A stretch of 64,000 nt of DNA from Sphaerosporella brunnea (lineage: Eukaryota; Ascomycota; Pezizomycetes; Pezizales; Pyronemataceae): NCBI GenBank assembly GCA_008704415.1, contig VXIS01000029.1:1-64000 (forward strand), in the 5' to 3' direction. The notes beneath the pieces are model-generated. The model searched no databases. It was not told the DNA's origin and saw nothing but the letters and a program-made list of their open reading frames with translations. This document shows positions 21,657-33,611 of the stretch, piece after piece; the first letter of the stretch is position 1; every line of letters begins with the position of its first letter. A program made the position numbers and the translations under genes.

Positions 21657-24027
21657 ATGCGGCATGGGATTTTGGGGATTTTGGGGTTTGTATCTTTCTT
21701 TTTTGAGAAGTAATTTGTTTTAATTTGGATGCGTTGTGTTATTATGCAATGAGATGAGTCAATGATCCATGCATAGCAAAAAAAATCCAGGTAGCAACAG
21801 AATTGTAGCTATGTTTCACGAAGCTTGATTAGGTGCTGCAACACGGGGAATGTTGGTAACTACTGCATTGTGGTTTGCACAGGCAAAGAAGTTACAGGTC
21901 TAGTCTATGCCTCCTGTGAACACCCGGGATCAAGGGCTGATTGGGATTGGTTGTGGGGTGGTTGGGGAGGGTGCTGGTGATGGTATCGAGAGGTGGATAG
22001 ATGGGTTTGAGTACGTGTTGCAAGGGAGTCGTTGGCGAGCAGGGTAGGAACAATGATGTACTTATAGCCACTGTTTGGCCGGCGTCCTGTCCTGGGTGAG
22101 CCGGCTACGGAGGTGCGTGTACTCTGTGCCAGCGTAGACTGGCGGGGGCGGCGGATTGAGCGACGTTGGGGATCTCTTTGTTCGCGGGCGGCAAAATGTC
22201 AGTCAGGGACCACAAGTTGAAACCGCGGCCACATCTTTGTGGGGTTCAACTACCAAGGTAGGTAGGTACTTACCTACTTCAAAGCAGGCAAGTATTTTCT
22301 ACCGCGCGTAAATTTTTATTTTTTTTGAAAAAAAAATAATAGTAATAGTAAAAAATAAATAATAATACACGGCCCAGCAAGGACACCCAAGATGCGTTTG
22401 GAACCAGGTATGTATTCTGTTTGCGACCCCTTCTTCTTCTTCTTCTTCTTCCGCTGTGTCCGGAAAGGGGATGATTCAGAAAACAAACTGAACACCGCGT
22501 TGAGAGTTTTTATTTACCCTTCGTCCTCAGACGCGCTGCTGCGTGCTCGTGTTGCCGCCAAAAATGGCTGGGCGCTGCGCTGCTGCTGCGGCTGGTTATT
22601 GGTGATATCGATGTGGGAGGAGGAGGAGGAGGGGGAGGTCCGGTCACGGCAGGTAATGTTGTGCCGTTGACGTCGGCGATGCCTACCATTTTGCTTTTGA
22701 AAGCCCGCTCTTCCAGAGTTAACACTGTGCTGCGCCGGCAACATCAGGCGCCCAGGGGATCGTGGCGGAGCATTGCGAGGCTGTCCTTTATCTATGTATA
22801 TATATATACCTTATATAGAGCAAAAAAAAGCCCGTTTGATTTCACCCCCCCGCAGTGCGATTGACGGCCTGTGATCGACCGAAATAGAGCGATGGTTTGT
22901 GGTTGGTCGCGCCAGCAAGACCCATAAGGAAGGCACGGAGCACAACGGAGTTTCTGGGGGAAATATCCGTGAGGGTCTTGTTTGGCTAACATATACAGTG
23001 GTTAGATGCTGGGCGGTTGGTTTGGAAGTAGATGGTGGCAGTATACATTTGGAGCCTTCCCGTCGCTCTGTTGGGGACGATCGCCTATCCGCTGGATTGG
23101 CGTTCTATCGTCGATCTATACCGCACGGATAGATGGCTGTTCGTTGATATTCGGTCGCTATAGAGCGACGGGAAGTCTTCCATTGGGTAAGTAGAAGAGC
23201 GATTGTCGAGTTTTCGTCACGGGTGTTCACTCGTCTTCTCTTCATAGGTGCCGTAGTAGGCTACCGGTGTTCCATTGCCATGAGAAGTTGCGGTGCAGGA
23301 GAGCTCTCGCCGTGTTCAACATGCATAAGGAACAACGATGGTGTCTACTCTATAGCTAGCGGTTTGGCGAGCAATCGCAACGTCCCGACGGAGCTGATAG
23401 CACAGCAAAGCTTCCGTTTCAGTGCGCGAATGCCGCATCTAGAATCGACGCATGGGAGCAATCGATCTGGATGTTGGGATCGGAGGCTTCGCTTCAGCTC
23501 AGCGGATGGATGGAGGAAACGATCTTCGTTGTGTGGCCGGGTGGTTGCGTGCATTCGCTACTTCCCGGCGGGATCGGGAGCGACGTTGGGTTGTCCCTTG
23601 CGTTGCGGGAGGGTGCCGAAATGATGGTGGGGCTTTTATCACTCGCTCTAGATGTGCCATAGCAATGTCATATACACCTCAGCACCAAGTCGTTCGCTGT
23701 GTGCGAGCTCTTGTTGTGGGACAAAGCAGATACGTTCGACCAAAGTTTATCGACTCTGTGCGCTTCACCGGTCGTGGATGAACTGGTGGTGATCATGGCC
23801 GCCAAAGACTGGACCAGACCGCATTGCTGGTAGCTAATCCGGCGACATCATCTCCTCCCTCCAGAAAGCACTGAAGCCTGGACCTTCCAATACTCTCCCT
23901 CCTCGAGGATAAAAAGCCCCCTCAATCCCCCTCCCAGCCAACACCAACAACCCAACCAGCCAACCATCATCGCATTCACTCTCTCATCCCCTCTACAGCC
24001 AAAACCAAAACCAAAACCCACACAGAA
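21657..24027. other. 2.4-kb intergenic region
   Basis: No gene is supported. An A/T-rich patch lies at about 22300-22370, next to a small palindrome of GTAGGTAGGTACTTACCTAC type (about 22258-22280). A 14-bp inverted repeat CTTCCCGTCGCTCT / AGAGCGACGGGAAG occurs near 23057 and 23162. The last 150 bases are CA/CCAACC-rich, a typical leader of the secreted-protein gene at 24028. Confidence 0.45.
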
Positions 24028-24478
24028 ATGCAGGTCTCACAGCTGATGCTCGTTCTCTCCGCCAGCGCCGCAGTGCTAGCCACGCCCTACCGCCCCCAGA
24101 GCTGGAACATCGACGTCAGCGTCAACCCGGAGCTCTCACAGGACTCGGGCTACTTTTTGGCCAAGCATCTTACCGGCGACGACCGTGTCGATAAGCAGGA
24201 CTGCTGCCATCCCAACAAGAACTGCTCCTGGACCCCATGGGGCACGGTCTGCACTGTGAGTGACAGCTCGGGTTCACAACTGCAAGTTATCTACTGACAA
24301 GCTGAAGAAATGCGGCGATGGAACTCAACCCACCCCCTACTGTGGCTATGGCCGTAAGCTACCCCCCCCCTTCTCGCCCCTGCCCGACTTTAACAAACCC
24401 CCCATGTAACTGATGGATATTGTTATTAAAGCTTGCAACGCGTTTGGTTGCAACTGCGATGGTGGTTGCCGCAAGTGA
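24028..24478 (+). CDS. Small cysteine-rich secreted protein
   Basis: Exons 24028-24255, 24308-24353 and 24432-24478 give 106 aa. A signal peptide is clear (residues 1-18, LMLVLSASAAVLA then a small-residue cleavage site). The mature part holds ten Cys, all in the C-terminal 52 residues: a CC-x5-C start, then single Cys, and a closing C-x4-C-x-C-x3-C. The second acceptor is uncertain: AG at 24300-24301 would add Leu-Lys; AG at 24306-24307 was preferred for its spacing to the CTGAC branch. The last exon reads straight to TGA without a further intron. No family is recognised. Size, signal and even Cys count fit effector-like or antimicrobial-like secreted proteins, but no function can be read from sequence. 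Confidence 0.75.
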
Positions 24479-26168
24479 GCTCTCGCTCTGGTTCCCTGCG
24501 GGCTGGTTTGGTTGCCCTCGGGGGGGAGGGGGGGTGGTTGTCATGGGGTTTTTTTTTTGTTTTTTTTTGGTGCCTGTCATGTCTGTCTTTTTGGCCTTTC
24601 CGGAGGGGCTGTACGCTCGTTTTGAGACAAAATAATTTGTTATTGTGCCGCGCATAGTACGTGAGTATGCATATGGTCTTTTGCCGGGGGAGAAGGGAGG
24701 CGGGTGCTTCTCGTAAGAGAGACATGCCCCCGATCGCGAGTGCTTGCTCTTGAGAGCTCTTCCCGACGGTGGAGCTGCTGTAACAACTTCAATTTGCAGA
24801 ACCCCCCCCCCTCCCGCCCCGGGGCAGCAGAACCAGAAACGATACGTACCTTCCTGCCGGCTGCTGTTCCGTTCGTCTTGCCCTATCCCCCGGAAAGCCC
24901 CAAACCCCAAAACCCAAAATTCAAACTTTCTTGCCTCCCCGTGTTTTCCGCATGCGATGATAACGCCAAAGTTTATCGGTCTATAAAGCGCGAGCGTAAA
25001 CACCCGCCGCAACGAGCCGTGGCCAGCTGCTACTGGATGTAGTATCAAGCCGTAGCCTTTGTGTTAGAGTGTAAGCACTTGGATTTAGCACGTTAAAAGG
25101 TTACCTGCCTTCTTACCTATTAGCAGGCTATCTTATGAGAATCACTTGCTCCAGACACTTTGTGTGGTAGGCAGATGGGCTTCAACCAGTCACTTGTGCC
25201 GGTTGGCTGCTCGGACGGCGACTGGTGGTAGTTTGCATTCTGACACCGGTTACCCATACAACGCTGGGCAGATACGGTACAGACAGCGGAACAGGAACAC
25301 AGGGCGACGCCGCCACGTGGCTTCTGCAAAGCTAGCAGCTGTCACGATGTTTTCTTGCCGTGGTAGCGGTGTTGAGTTTTTTTTTTTTTTTTTTTTTTCC
25401 CCCAAGCGCCACAACTCCACGGATCCGGAGAGCTCAGGCTGTCTTCTAGCCGTGTCCCTTTCACCCGCAAGAGTGTTGGTGATGCTGGTGGTGTTGAGGT
25501 GGAGGGAGATGTTGCTGTGGGGCTTTCCCAACTTGTTATTCTACTACGCGGTGGGTATCTAGCGGCGGCAGCGGACATGTCCACATGTTGACGACTGAGT
25601 ATCACAACTGCTCCCTCATCCCAACGAGGCTTTATTAACCCGGTTGCACAGTTTCTATTGCATCGCTCACGCTGGGACGGTTAACTTTGCCAATGTCTCA
25701 TTCCAACCTGCTAGTAACTCTACATTGACTTCACGAGCGCGACATGTGAACATCACTGCATCCAATATGTGAAAACCACCAAGCAAAGTAAATCGAGGCG
25801 CGCGAGCCGGCAATTGGACCCGACTGTGAGATAATGGCCCGACTTAGGAGAGGGGGGCCACTAGATGAGCTTTTCACTTCGAAGCAACATGGAAAGCTCC
25901 GCCCATTTGCTAGCCACAAGTCACAGAAAGAAGTGTCTTTACAAGTAGGTACTCTAACTAAACGATCAGGAAACTATACTATCTAGAAGAGAGTTAAGTT
26001 TTTAGAGCCCTAGCCAGCCCTATAGATATTTTTCTAGCTTCGGTTTGGGGGCCCTCACCCCGCGTCTTACCATACTTCTAACACTAACTTTGGGTCTCCA
26101 AAACCAGTCAGCTCCCCACGAACGAAAATTAGTTGTCCACCAAGTTTGGGGAAGTCCTTCCTTTAACT
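24479..26168. other. Intergenic region
   Basis: No gene is supported. It contains T-runs (24548-24568, about 25376-25398), a C-run near 24805 and an A/T-richer part at about 25930-26060. The minus-strand gene ends at its right edge. Confidence 0.45.
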
Positions 26169-27178
26169 TCATTTAGCAAGGAAAAATACTGAGTTTTGTG
26201 GAGTCTGCACTATCCCAGCAACGTGATCCCTGGCCACGACGTCCCAGAGGGGATCCTCTGCTGGGACAACCGGTGGATCGAACGGAGAGTTGGCTCTCTC
26301 TCTTTCCTCCTCGAAGGGTGGATCGGAAGTTTCGGAACTGTCCGGTACAGTACAAGATGTAGAAGTTGAAGCCACAGTTGTAGTGCTCGGCGGTTGAATG
26401 GGGATATCTATACAAGGCACTGTGCTGCGAGGGGAGCTGGGCATCTATTTGAAAATTCATTAGCCAGTCCTACCGAGCAAGCATCCAGCGCATTACGTAC
26501 CTCCTGAGCGCGTTCAACACGCAGCGGGTTCTTCAATTCCTTCATCCGTGCAAGCTCCTCTTTCCCGGGCCGATTCTTCTTGTCGCTGGGACGGCTGGCA
26601 AGTATCTTCTTTTCCTCCGCTGCCCATCGCTGCACATTCGACTTTGGAACCCCCTTTATGCGTTCTACCTCCTCCAAGGTCGGCCGGCGGAGTTTTCCGG
26701 TGATTGAATCGTGGACCGAGGGGGTTTTCCAGTATTTGATGATTTCGGCGCGGAGGGCATTGGTGTAGGACCGACGTCTGCGGAGGGGCCGACGTCTGAG
26801 GAGGGCTTTGTTCTCGATGGCCCGGCGGTCGGGGTTCGGGTAGGGATAGGCGGGATGGGATGCTCGGGGAGGAGGCAGCAGTGTTAATGATGGTGGTGGT
26901 GTCATTGCTGGTGTTAGAGGATCTGGAGAGCCATCTCTGTATTCTATACTTGCACCGTGGGGTTTAAGTTTAACTATTATCCCCTGGAGAGTTTCCGCCG
27001 TGCAAGATGCTACGCTTTGTGAGTGTGCCGGGTAGTTAGGCAGGCGTGAATCCCCTAGAGAGGTTGTGCCTTCGGTTGTTTGGTTGTTTGGTTGTTTGAG
27101 ACTGTGCACCGTAAAAGCTAAATCAAAGCATATCACTCGGCACCGGGCCATCGGCAAGATTGCTATCTCATAACTCAC
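26169..27178 (-). CDS. Putative helix-turn-helix DNA-binding protein (pogo/CENP-B-like HTH)
   Basis: Exons 26501-27178 and 26169-26444, with a 56-nt GTACGT...TAG intron in phase 0, give 317 aa. An Arg-rich stretch is followed by SYTNALRAEIIKYW and then RRPTLEEVERIKGVPKSNVQRW plus a basic helix. The order (helix, gap, TLEEVER..GVPKSNVQRW) is that of the psq/Brinker/CENP-B type helix-turn-helix, found at the N-terminus of pogo/Fot1 transposases and their host-derived relatives. No DDE catalytic domain follows; the C-terminal 90 residues are acidic and Ser/Pro-rich. The N-terminal 90 residues before MTPPPSL (ATG at 26903-26905) look unstructured, so translation may start there (226 aa). Confidence 0.6.
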
Positions 27179-28263
27179 CGATCTATACTTTACTATGCAA
27201 AGTAAGGGATTTACAACTCGTCAGTCGGACAATGCAGCAACGCAAGAAAAGGAAAGTTATTGATACAACCGAATTAGATCCCAAACATCAACACAGTGTA
27301 GTACAAAAGATAAAAAAAATAAGAAAAAAATTTAAGGAACCACACTGTCCATGCTCTTACCGACACCCCTCAGCCGCCGTCCTCACCACAGCCGATCGAG
27401 GATGTGTGGAGATACAGCGAAATTCAGGTACACGTGCTTGGTGGATGGTGTTGACAAGCAGTTATCGATCGATGGCCAAACCGCTCAGAAACCCGAGTGT
27501 TTTAAACCTCATCTTCGAGAGCTGTCCCTCTGAGCGATTATCTATCGATTAATAGAGCGCTTTTATTTTTCCCGGCGGTGGGGTTCGAAGGACAAAAAGA
27601 ATGGGGAAAGTCGCAGTTTTACAGCCAAGTCACCACCTTAAATCACCATTTGGTTCCAAAAAATTTACCGCTGGCCGGGAAAGTAAAAAAACACATGAGA
27701 TTTTGTATGGGGCCCATACAAAAATAAACTTCGCAACGGCCTCTGCCAGCTCGTCACGCAACACCTTTTTTTTTTTAAATCTGCCACCAGAAATGAAGAT
27801 TCCAGGTAGTTATTTAGCTTTCCGTATGGCGGAGCAAACCTATAAATTGCGTGGTGGTTAGATCGAGGTCTCAACATGGGTGCTTTGGCGGTGAATCATT
27901 CTTTTTGTCCAGTAACTGTACATGTACGGCAATTAACGTTAACCGTCGCTGATTAACGAACCTACGCTATTATCAAAAAGGGAAATAGTTAGTCTATTTT
28001 AGGTGCAAAATTCACTCTTGGCGGCTTTGATTCGGACGTATAAGGCGTCCCCTAGTTATGTGGATTTGGCTGCTGGAACCGACATGGGTTTTGACTGCTG
28101 TATGCAAAGTAAGCACACTACTCTACGCGCCTGGTGCAGCGCTCAAGCGGGGTAGAAAGGCTGGCAGGCGGCTACTGCGACCCTCATATACTTACTTAGG
28201 TAGCCACTTGGGCGCTCTACGACCTATTCCCACTTTACGCCCACGCAACAGCCCGGCCTTTCG
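27179..28263. other. Intergenic region upstream of the NLR
   Basis: No gene is supported. The region is richer in A/T than its neighbours, with scattered A- and T-runs and no recognisable promoter element. Confidence 0.4.
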
Positions 28264-31200
28264 ATGGACCTGATTATTCAACCTTCAGCAGATTCTAAGC
28301 GGATCCCTTCCGGAGAGCAGATGATGATTCCATCTGGAGGGCAAGGGAAGCGAAAACAGCGATCATGCGATGATCAGTCTGCGAACGAGCAGAGGAACCC
28401 CCAGGTGGAACAGGCTACGCTGCCAACCCAAGATGAAGGTAGCCTACATGTTAGGAATTCAGCTTCCGATCATGCTGTCAGCAGCAAAGTATCCAAGCCG
28501 AAGTGTATTCGAATCTTAGGGATTCCGAAGGACTGGAGCGAGACCGACCTGCTAGATGCTCTCGAAACCTCCGAATGGTCCCTGAAGGATACCAAGCACG
28601 ACATATCGCTCTACCCAGCGTGCTGTGGAGACAATTTAACGGCACTGCTCAGCCTAGAAAGCCACGCGGGGATTTTTGAACGTCTCAAACCACATGATGT
28701 AACCTATGTTCCGGTTACTGCAGCCAGTGGGTCCGAAACAATTCTCACAATCGATAGTCGATTTTATGACTTGACGCCACTGAACACACCCAAAGGCGAA
28801 ATAATCGCAGAGTAAGTTGCTCACCTTCAACTTCCTGGGTTTACCTTTGGAGCCTGACATCTGGATCACAGTGTTGTCGCGGTGACAGGTCTCGTAGGTC
28901 ATGCGTTCGGATCGTGGAGAAACCGGGACACCAACAAGATGTGGTTGAAGGACTTCTTGCCGATAGATGTCCAAGGCTTCCGAATTATGACCTACGGTTA
29001 CAATTCCAACCTTATTGGAAACATCGTGGACGACACAGTCGTGGATTACAGAAGACAATTTATCCACACTTTGTGCAACGCGAGAAGGGGCATAGAGGTA
29101 CTTGTCCGACCCCAAAGCGGTCCGGCAGTTGGCTGTCGACCGGCGCTTCTAGACAACGCCAACCTTGCTAACCCAATCTCCAGGACAGGCCAATCATATT
29201 TATTGGACACGGCCTGGGTGGTATCTTAATCCTGCAGGTAGGGCGTTTTACTCCACTCCACATAAGGATATCTAACCAAACTCTCGGCCGCAGGCATTGC
29301 TTCACTGTAGAAATGGACGCCAATATAAACAGCTTTTCGCTGCAACGCATGCAATACTTTTTTTTGGGACGCCGCATCAAGGGATGGAGGTGGAGGAACT
29401 TTGTGCCATGGTCAAAGACGCATCACCACGAGCAACCTCGAAGTACGAAATTCTCCGGGACTTGGAGAGAAGCTCGAACTTTCTCAACACCCAAAGAGAA
29501 GATATCACGAACCTCTGGGATTCTACACTAATGATCGATATCCTCAGCTTCTACGAAACAAAAAAGACAAGAACTGTTAGAAAGGTAGAGATCTGCAATG
29601 TTTAACCTGAAGCTCTTGCCTGGTGCTGATTTTTTTGATTTTTTTTAGTCGGCGTCTGGAAGTTGGGGGAGAAACGGCGAGCATGTTGAGATGGTGAAGA
29701 AGAATTCCGCTCAGTTATTCTGGCCATCAGAGCACCGCATCCCGGTTCCCTCGGATAACATAGGGATGGTGAAGTTTGGCAGCCGTGACGATAACACCTA
29801 TCAAACGGTACTTACACATATGATCAGATGGAAGGATAGTCTCATTGGACGCCATGGTATGTAGCAGGAAAGCTTTAGGATCCGATTTAAATGCAAAGAA
29901 TGCGAACACTCATTAGCGTCTTGTTATAGAATTGGCAAAGAAAAAGGCCAAACTAACTAGTATGTCACCGTCTTTTGCAGAAACATTCTATAGTCGTGAC
30001 TGCAACCCTGTGTCTCGTATGATTGCTAACAATCTGGGTAGTTATGGGGGAACACAAGAAGATCCTTGATTGGCTCTCCCTGAATGATACCAACAGTAGG
30101 CACAACGATATCAGAAAACAAAGGCAAGAAGGCACTGGCAAATGGTTTCTGGAGACGGAAACGTTCCGTCAGTGGATTCAAGGCTCAAGTGATGAGTCAC
30201 AACGCCTCCTCTGGGCTTACGGCATTCGTATGCTCATCGCACAATCCGCCACGTTCGCTACTAACAAGTATTGTCACAACAGCCGGCGCTGGGAAAACCT
30301 GCATAAGGTACAAAATCCATGCAGTTAGTTGAGATCTCGGCTAAGCCATTTCTGCAGTTCGCTCGTAATCGACCACCTCCATGAACACGCATCCAAAAAA
30401 AATTGCGGAGTCGCCCACATTTATTTCAACTACAAGGAAAAACAAAAACAGAGGCCTACGGACATACTTACTAGCCTTGTCAAACAGTTGGGTAACCAGC
30501 AGCCAGAACCCTCAGTGGTACTCTTGGGTTTGCACGAAAGATCACAGAAGGAGAAGAGAAGGCCTACTGACGATGAGCTGTATAATGCTTTGGTTGGACT
30601 TTCAAAGGAGTTTACTCGTACATTCGTTGTCTTCGATGCACTCGACGAGTGTGATCGGTGGGAGCAAAGGGCGACATTACTTCCTATGTGCCACAAAATG
30701 AGAGAGAGTGGCCTCACACTGTTCATCACAAGCCGACGCTCCGCCGACGATATTGAAGAGTCCTTTAAGGAGGCGTCCACCATGGAAATTCGAGCACATG
30801 AAGCCGACATCAGAAGCTATATCTGTAAACGACTCGATGCACATCCAGCAGCGAGGAGCATGCTTCGAAACAGCAAACGAGAGGAGGGAATTATTACCGA
30901 GTTGGTGGAAATTTCTGCTGGAATGTAAGTATATTCTTTGAAGCCGTTTGTAGCACTAAAGTTTCCAGGTTCTTGTTCGTGGGCCTGAATATCGAACACC
31001 TCTGTCGGCAGCCCACCGTTGGGCATATCCGCAGGGAACTTCAGACGCTGAGGAATCCTCCCTCTAAAGATCAACCCTTAGATCAGATATATGATCGGAT
31101 AATGAAGTCTCTGAAAGAACAGTCCGATAATAGTGCAGCGATGGCGCTCAATGTCCTTTGCTGGTTAACCAAAGCTCGTCGAACGCTTACAATTGACGAG

Positions 31201-32322
31201 CTCCGAACCGCAATTGCTGTGGAGCCGAATACTACCGAACTTGACGAAGAGTTTGTGCCAATTCAATCGAAAATAACCGACGTCTGTGCTGGTCTTGTTG
31301 TTGTGGATGCGGAGAGTGGCACCGTTCGGCTGGCCCACTTCACCGTTCAAGAGTATCTGATTCGAAAGAACATTATTCCTCCAGAAGCAGACTCTACACT
31401 CGCCACTGCTTGCGCCACATACCTTGCGTTTGACGTCTTCAGAGATGGTGCGTGCGGGTCTCAAGAGGCAATGGATTATCGGCTAAACTCATACCCGTTC
31501 CTCCGTTATGCCGCTCCCAACCTAGCCGTTCATATACGGTCTTGCAAACAGGATTTGACTAAAGAAGCCTTCTCAAGATTACTTGAAAACACCGATCGCA
31601 CCTCCACTTACGTTCAAGCCGCACATTGTAGCGAAGGAGGTCCGTGGTGGAATTATCCAAGAGGATGGCGTGCACAACATGTGGCATCTTACGTTGGACA
31701 CATCATAATAATGCGTCTGCTCATCGACAACGGCGCCGACGTCTCGGCCGCTAGCAATGATGGGCTGACACCGCTTCACTTCGCCGCTCGAGAAGGGCAC
31801 GAGGAAATAGCTACGCTGCTCATCGACAAGGGCGCCAACGTTTCGGCGGCCAACATATATGGGAGCACTTCGCTGCACGAGGCCCTGAGGAACGGGCATG
31901 AGCAAATAGCCAGGCTGCTCATTGACAAAGGTGCCAACCTCTCAACCGCCGACGTTAATGGGTGGACTCCGCTGCACGAGGCCCTGAAGAGCGGGCACGA
32001 GGGAATAGCCAGGCTGCTCATCGACAAGGGCGTCAACCTCTCAGCCGCCGACGTTAATGGGTGGACTCCGCTGCACGAGGCCCTGAAGAGCGGGCACGAG
32101 GAAATAGCCAGGCTGCTCATCGACAAGGGTGCCAACCTCTCAGCCGCCGACGTTAATGGGTGGACTCTGCTGCAAGAGGCCCTGAAAAACGGGCATGAGG
32201 CAATAGCCAGGCTGCTTATTGAGAGGGGCGCCAACATCACGACCGCTAGCCGCGATAGGAAGACTCCGCTGCACATCGCCGAGCAATGTGGATGGCCAGG
32301 CTGCTCCGACGACATGCTTTGA
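28264..32322 (+). CDS. NLR: RRM-like / hydrolase-like / NACHT / ankyrin repeats
   Basis: Ten exons (28264-28811, 28872-29097, 29184-29237, 29294-29584, 29649-29856, 29930-29959, 30042-30227, 30283-30307, 30358-30924, 30969-32322) give 1162 aa. Residues about 75-180 form an RRM-like conserved leader (KCIRILGIPKDWSETDLLDAL). Residues about 183-400 are alpha/beta-hydrolase-like (DVVAVTGLVGHAFGSW, MWLKDFLP, IIFIGHGLGG, FFGTPHQG). The usual nucleophile Ser of GHSLGG is Gly268. Then come the NLR linker (ILDWLSLND..RQEGTGKW), the P-loop GIPGAGKTC at 513-521, split over two exons, and Walker B FVVFDALDE at 612-620. After a helical region, six to seven ankyrin repeats end the protein. Fungal NLRs act in non-self recognition and programmed cell death; the trigger of this one is unknown. 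Most splice phases were forced by conserved motifs, which makes the model fairly firm. Confidence 0.88.
31913..32209 (+). repeat. Three near-identical 99-bp ankyrin units
   Basis: Units 31913-32011, 32012-32110 and 32111-32209 each encode one 33-residue ankyrin repeat starting LLIDKG(A/V)NLS. They differ at only a few bases, much less than the flanking ankyrin repeats do, so they arose by recent duplication or were homogenised. Confidence 0.9.
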
Positions 32323-33344
32323 TTGATAGTCGGTGCGTCTTCATGGCAGTTCCATTCCGACGGCGATTCCTTGCTGATCTGATTCAGGCGTGACCAAGAG
32401 TGTCAATCTGACTGTTATGGCTTGTGACGCGGGGTCTGAGGGCCTGAGTCGGCTGTGAGTGAATCATTCTCTAAAACTATGTAGCCACTGCAGGACATAT
32501 AGTTCCCGCTGTTTTGTGCTTGTTGTGATTTCTTGGGGTTGTTCTCGAAAGCGACAGCTAACCGTTTGCTGACTTGATGCGACATTTTTAGGCAGTATGC
32601 GGCGCGGGGATTGGGCATCCCTCGCTGGTTGGTTGGGGGCTGTATGTGTAGGTAGGCGGTGGGCATGCATGACGTTTTTGTGTGCGGGTATGAATAAACA
32701 ACGGGGGGCATTTTTGGATGATTGTGTTGTGTTCTAAGGAACGAGAATGTGGGAGGATATATAGGCCTCTTTATATACGCAGCTCTATTCCCGATCCACT
32801 AAACACCGCACAAGAAGTCTCCTTGCCTATCTAGTATTAACCTTCCGGATATCTGCCCCTTCCCTCCATCCTGCCTGGGCCGAGTTTGCCATCACTCATC
32901 GTTATTAAAGAATGAGTGGGCCTTTTCGGTCTGCCCCCCGTCGATCGACTTTCCCGCCGCGGCCCGGGTATTGACCGGCAGACAACTTTGAGAACTCGTG
33001 AGCTTGTTAAAAGAAATGTGGGCTCTACGAATCCGCATCTTCCCTGACTCGAAACACTGGGAGCGGGGGGGCGGTTCGGCGGTTTCTGTTGTGCGTTGAC
33101 GTGATAACCCTTTCCGCCACAGCGACCCAAAGCGCAGATTTCATCAATACTTACCAGTGGGACAATGACCCCTGGAGATTGGTTATCAAGGACTGAGAAA
33201 TTCAAACACCACAATCTCGCGTTCATTTCTACCCATAATTAACAGCAAAGCCGCCACAACTCAAGTTTTTTGTTCTTGCTTTCTGCTTGCTGCATCACAG
33301 CCAATCACTCACGACAGTTTGGCAGCCGGAGCATCCGGGTTGAT
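32323..33344. other. Intergenic region
   Basis: 3' flank of the NLR. The open frames seen on the minus strand (32415-32711, 32837-33226) lack motifs and are not called. Confidence 0.4.
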
Positions 33345-33358
33345 AGACCTCCAGCAGT

Positions 33359-33597
33359 GCCCCCGTTGGGGGGCTGATACCACTGATTTAGGGTGTGTTT
33401 AATGGTGCAATTTGCTTTTTATGTATCTCTTTTGTATGGGGAGCCCCAACAGACGGGTAAGACCGTGGGGACAGGATATCAGGTTTCTTATGTCCGTCAT
33501 AGGCCTTTAGCCTCACTCCGATTCGCAAGATAGGAGGCACGTGGACTAACGTCCGCGTGTACGCTGTATGATTTAAAACAAAAAAAAAAAAAAAAAA
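33359..33597 (+). mobile_element. Solo LINE-B-type 3' end with target-site duplication
   Basis: A 14-bp duplication AGACCTCCAGCAGT flanks it (33345-33358, 33598-33611). The 239-bp body matches the 3' UTR of LINE-B (10056-10290) almost throughout, from GGGGCTGATACCACTGA to TGTATGATTTAAAACAAAA. It ends in a longer poly-A. Most differences between the two are transitions (for example CTGACTCAGG versus CTGATTTAGG), compatible with RIP-type mutation of one copy. No coding sequence remains. Confidence 0.95.
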
Positions 33598-33611
33598 AGA
33601 CCTCCAGCAGT

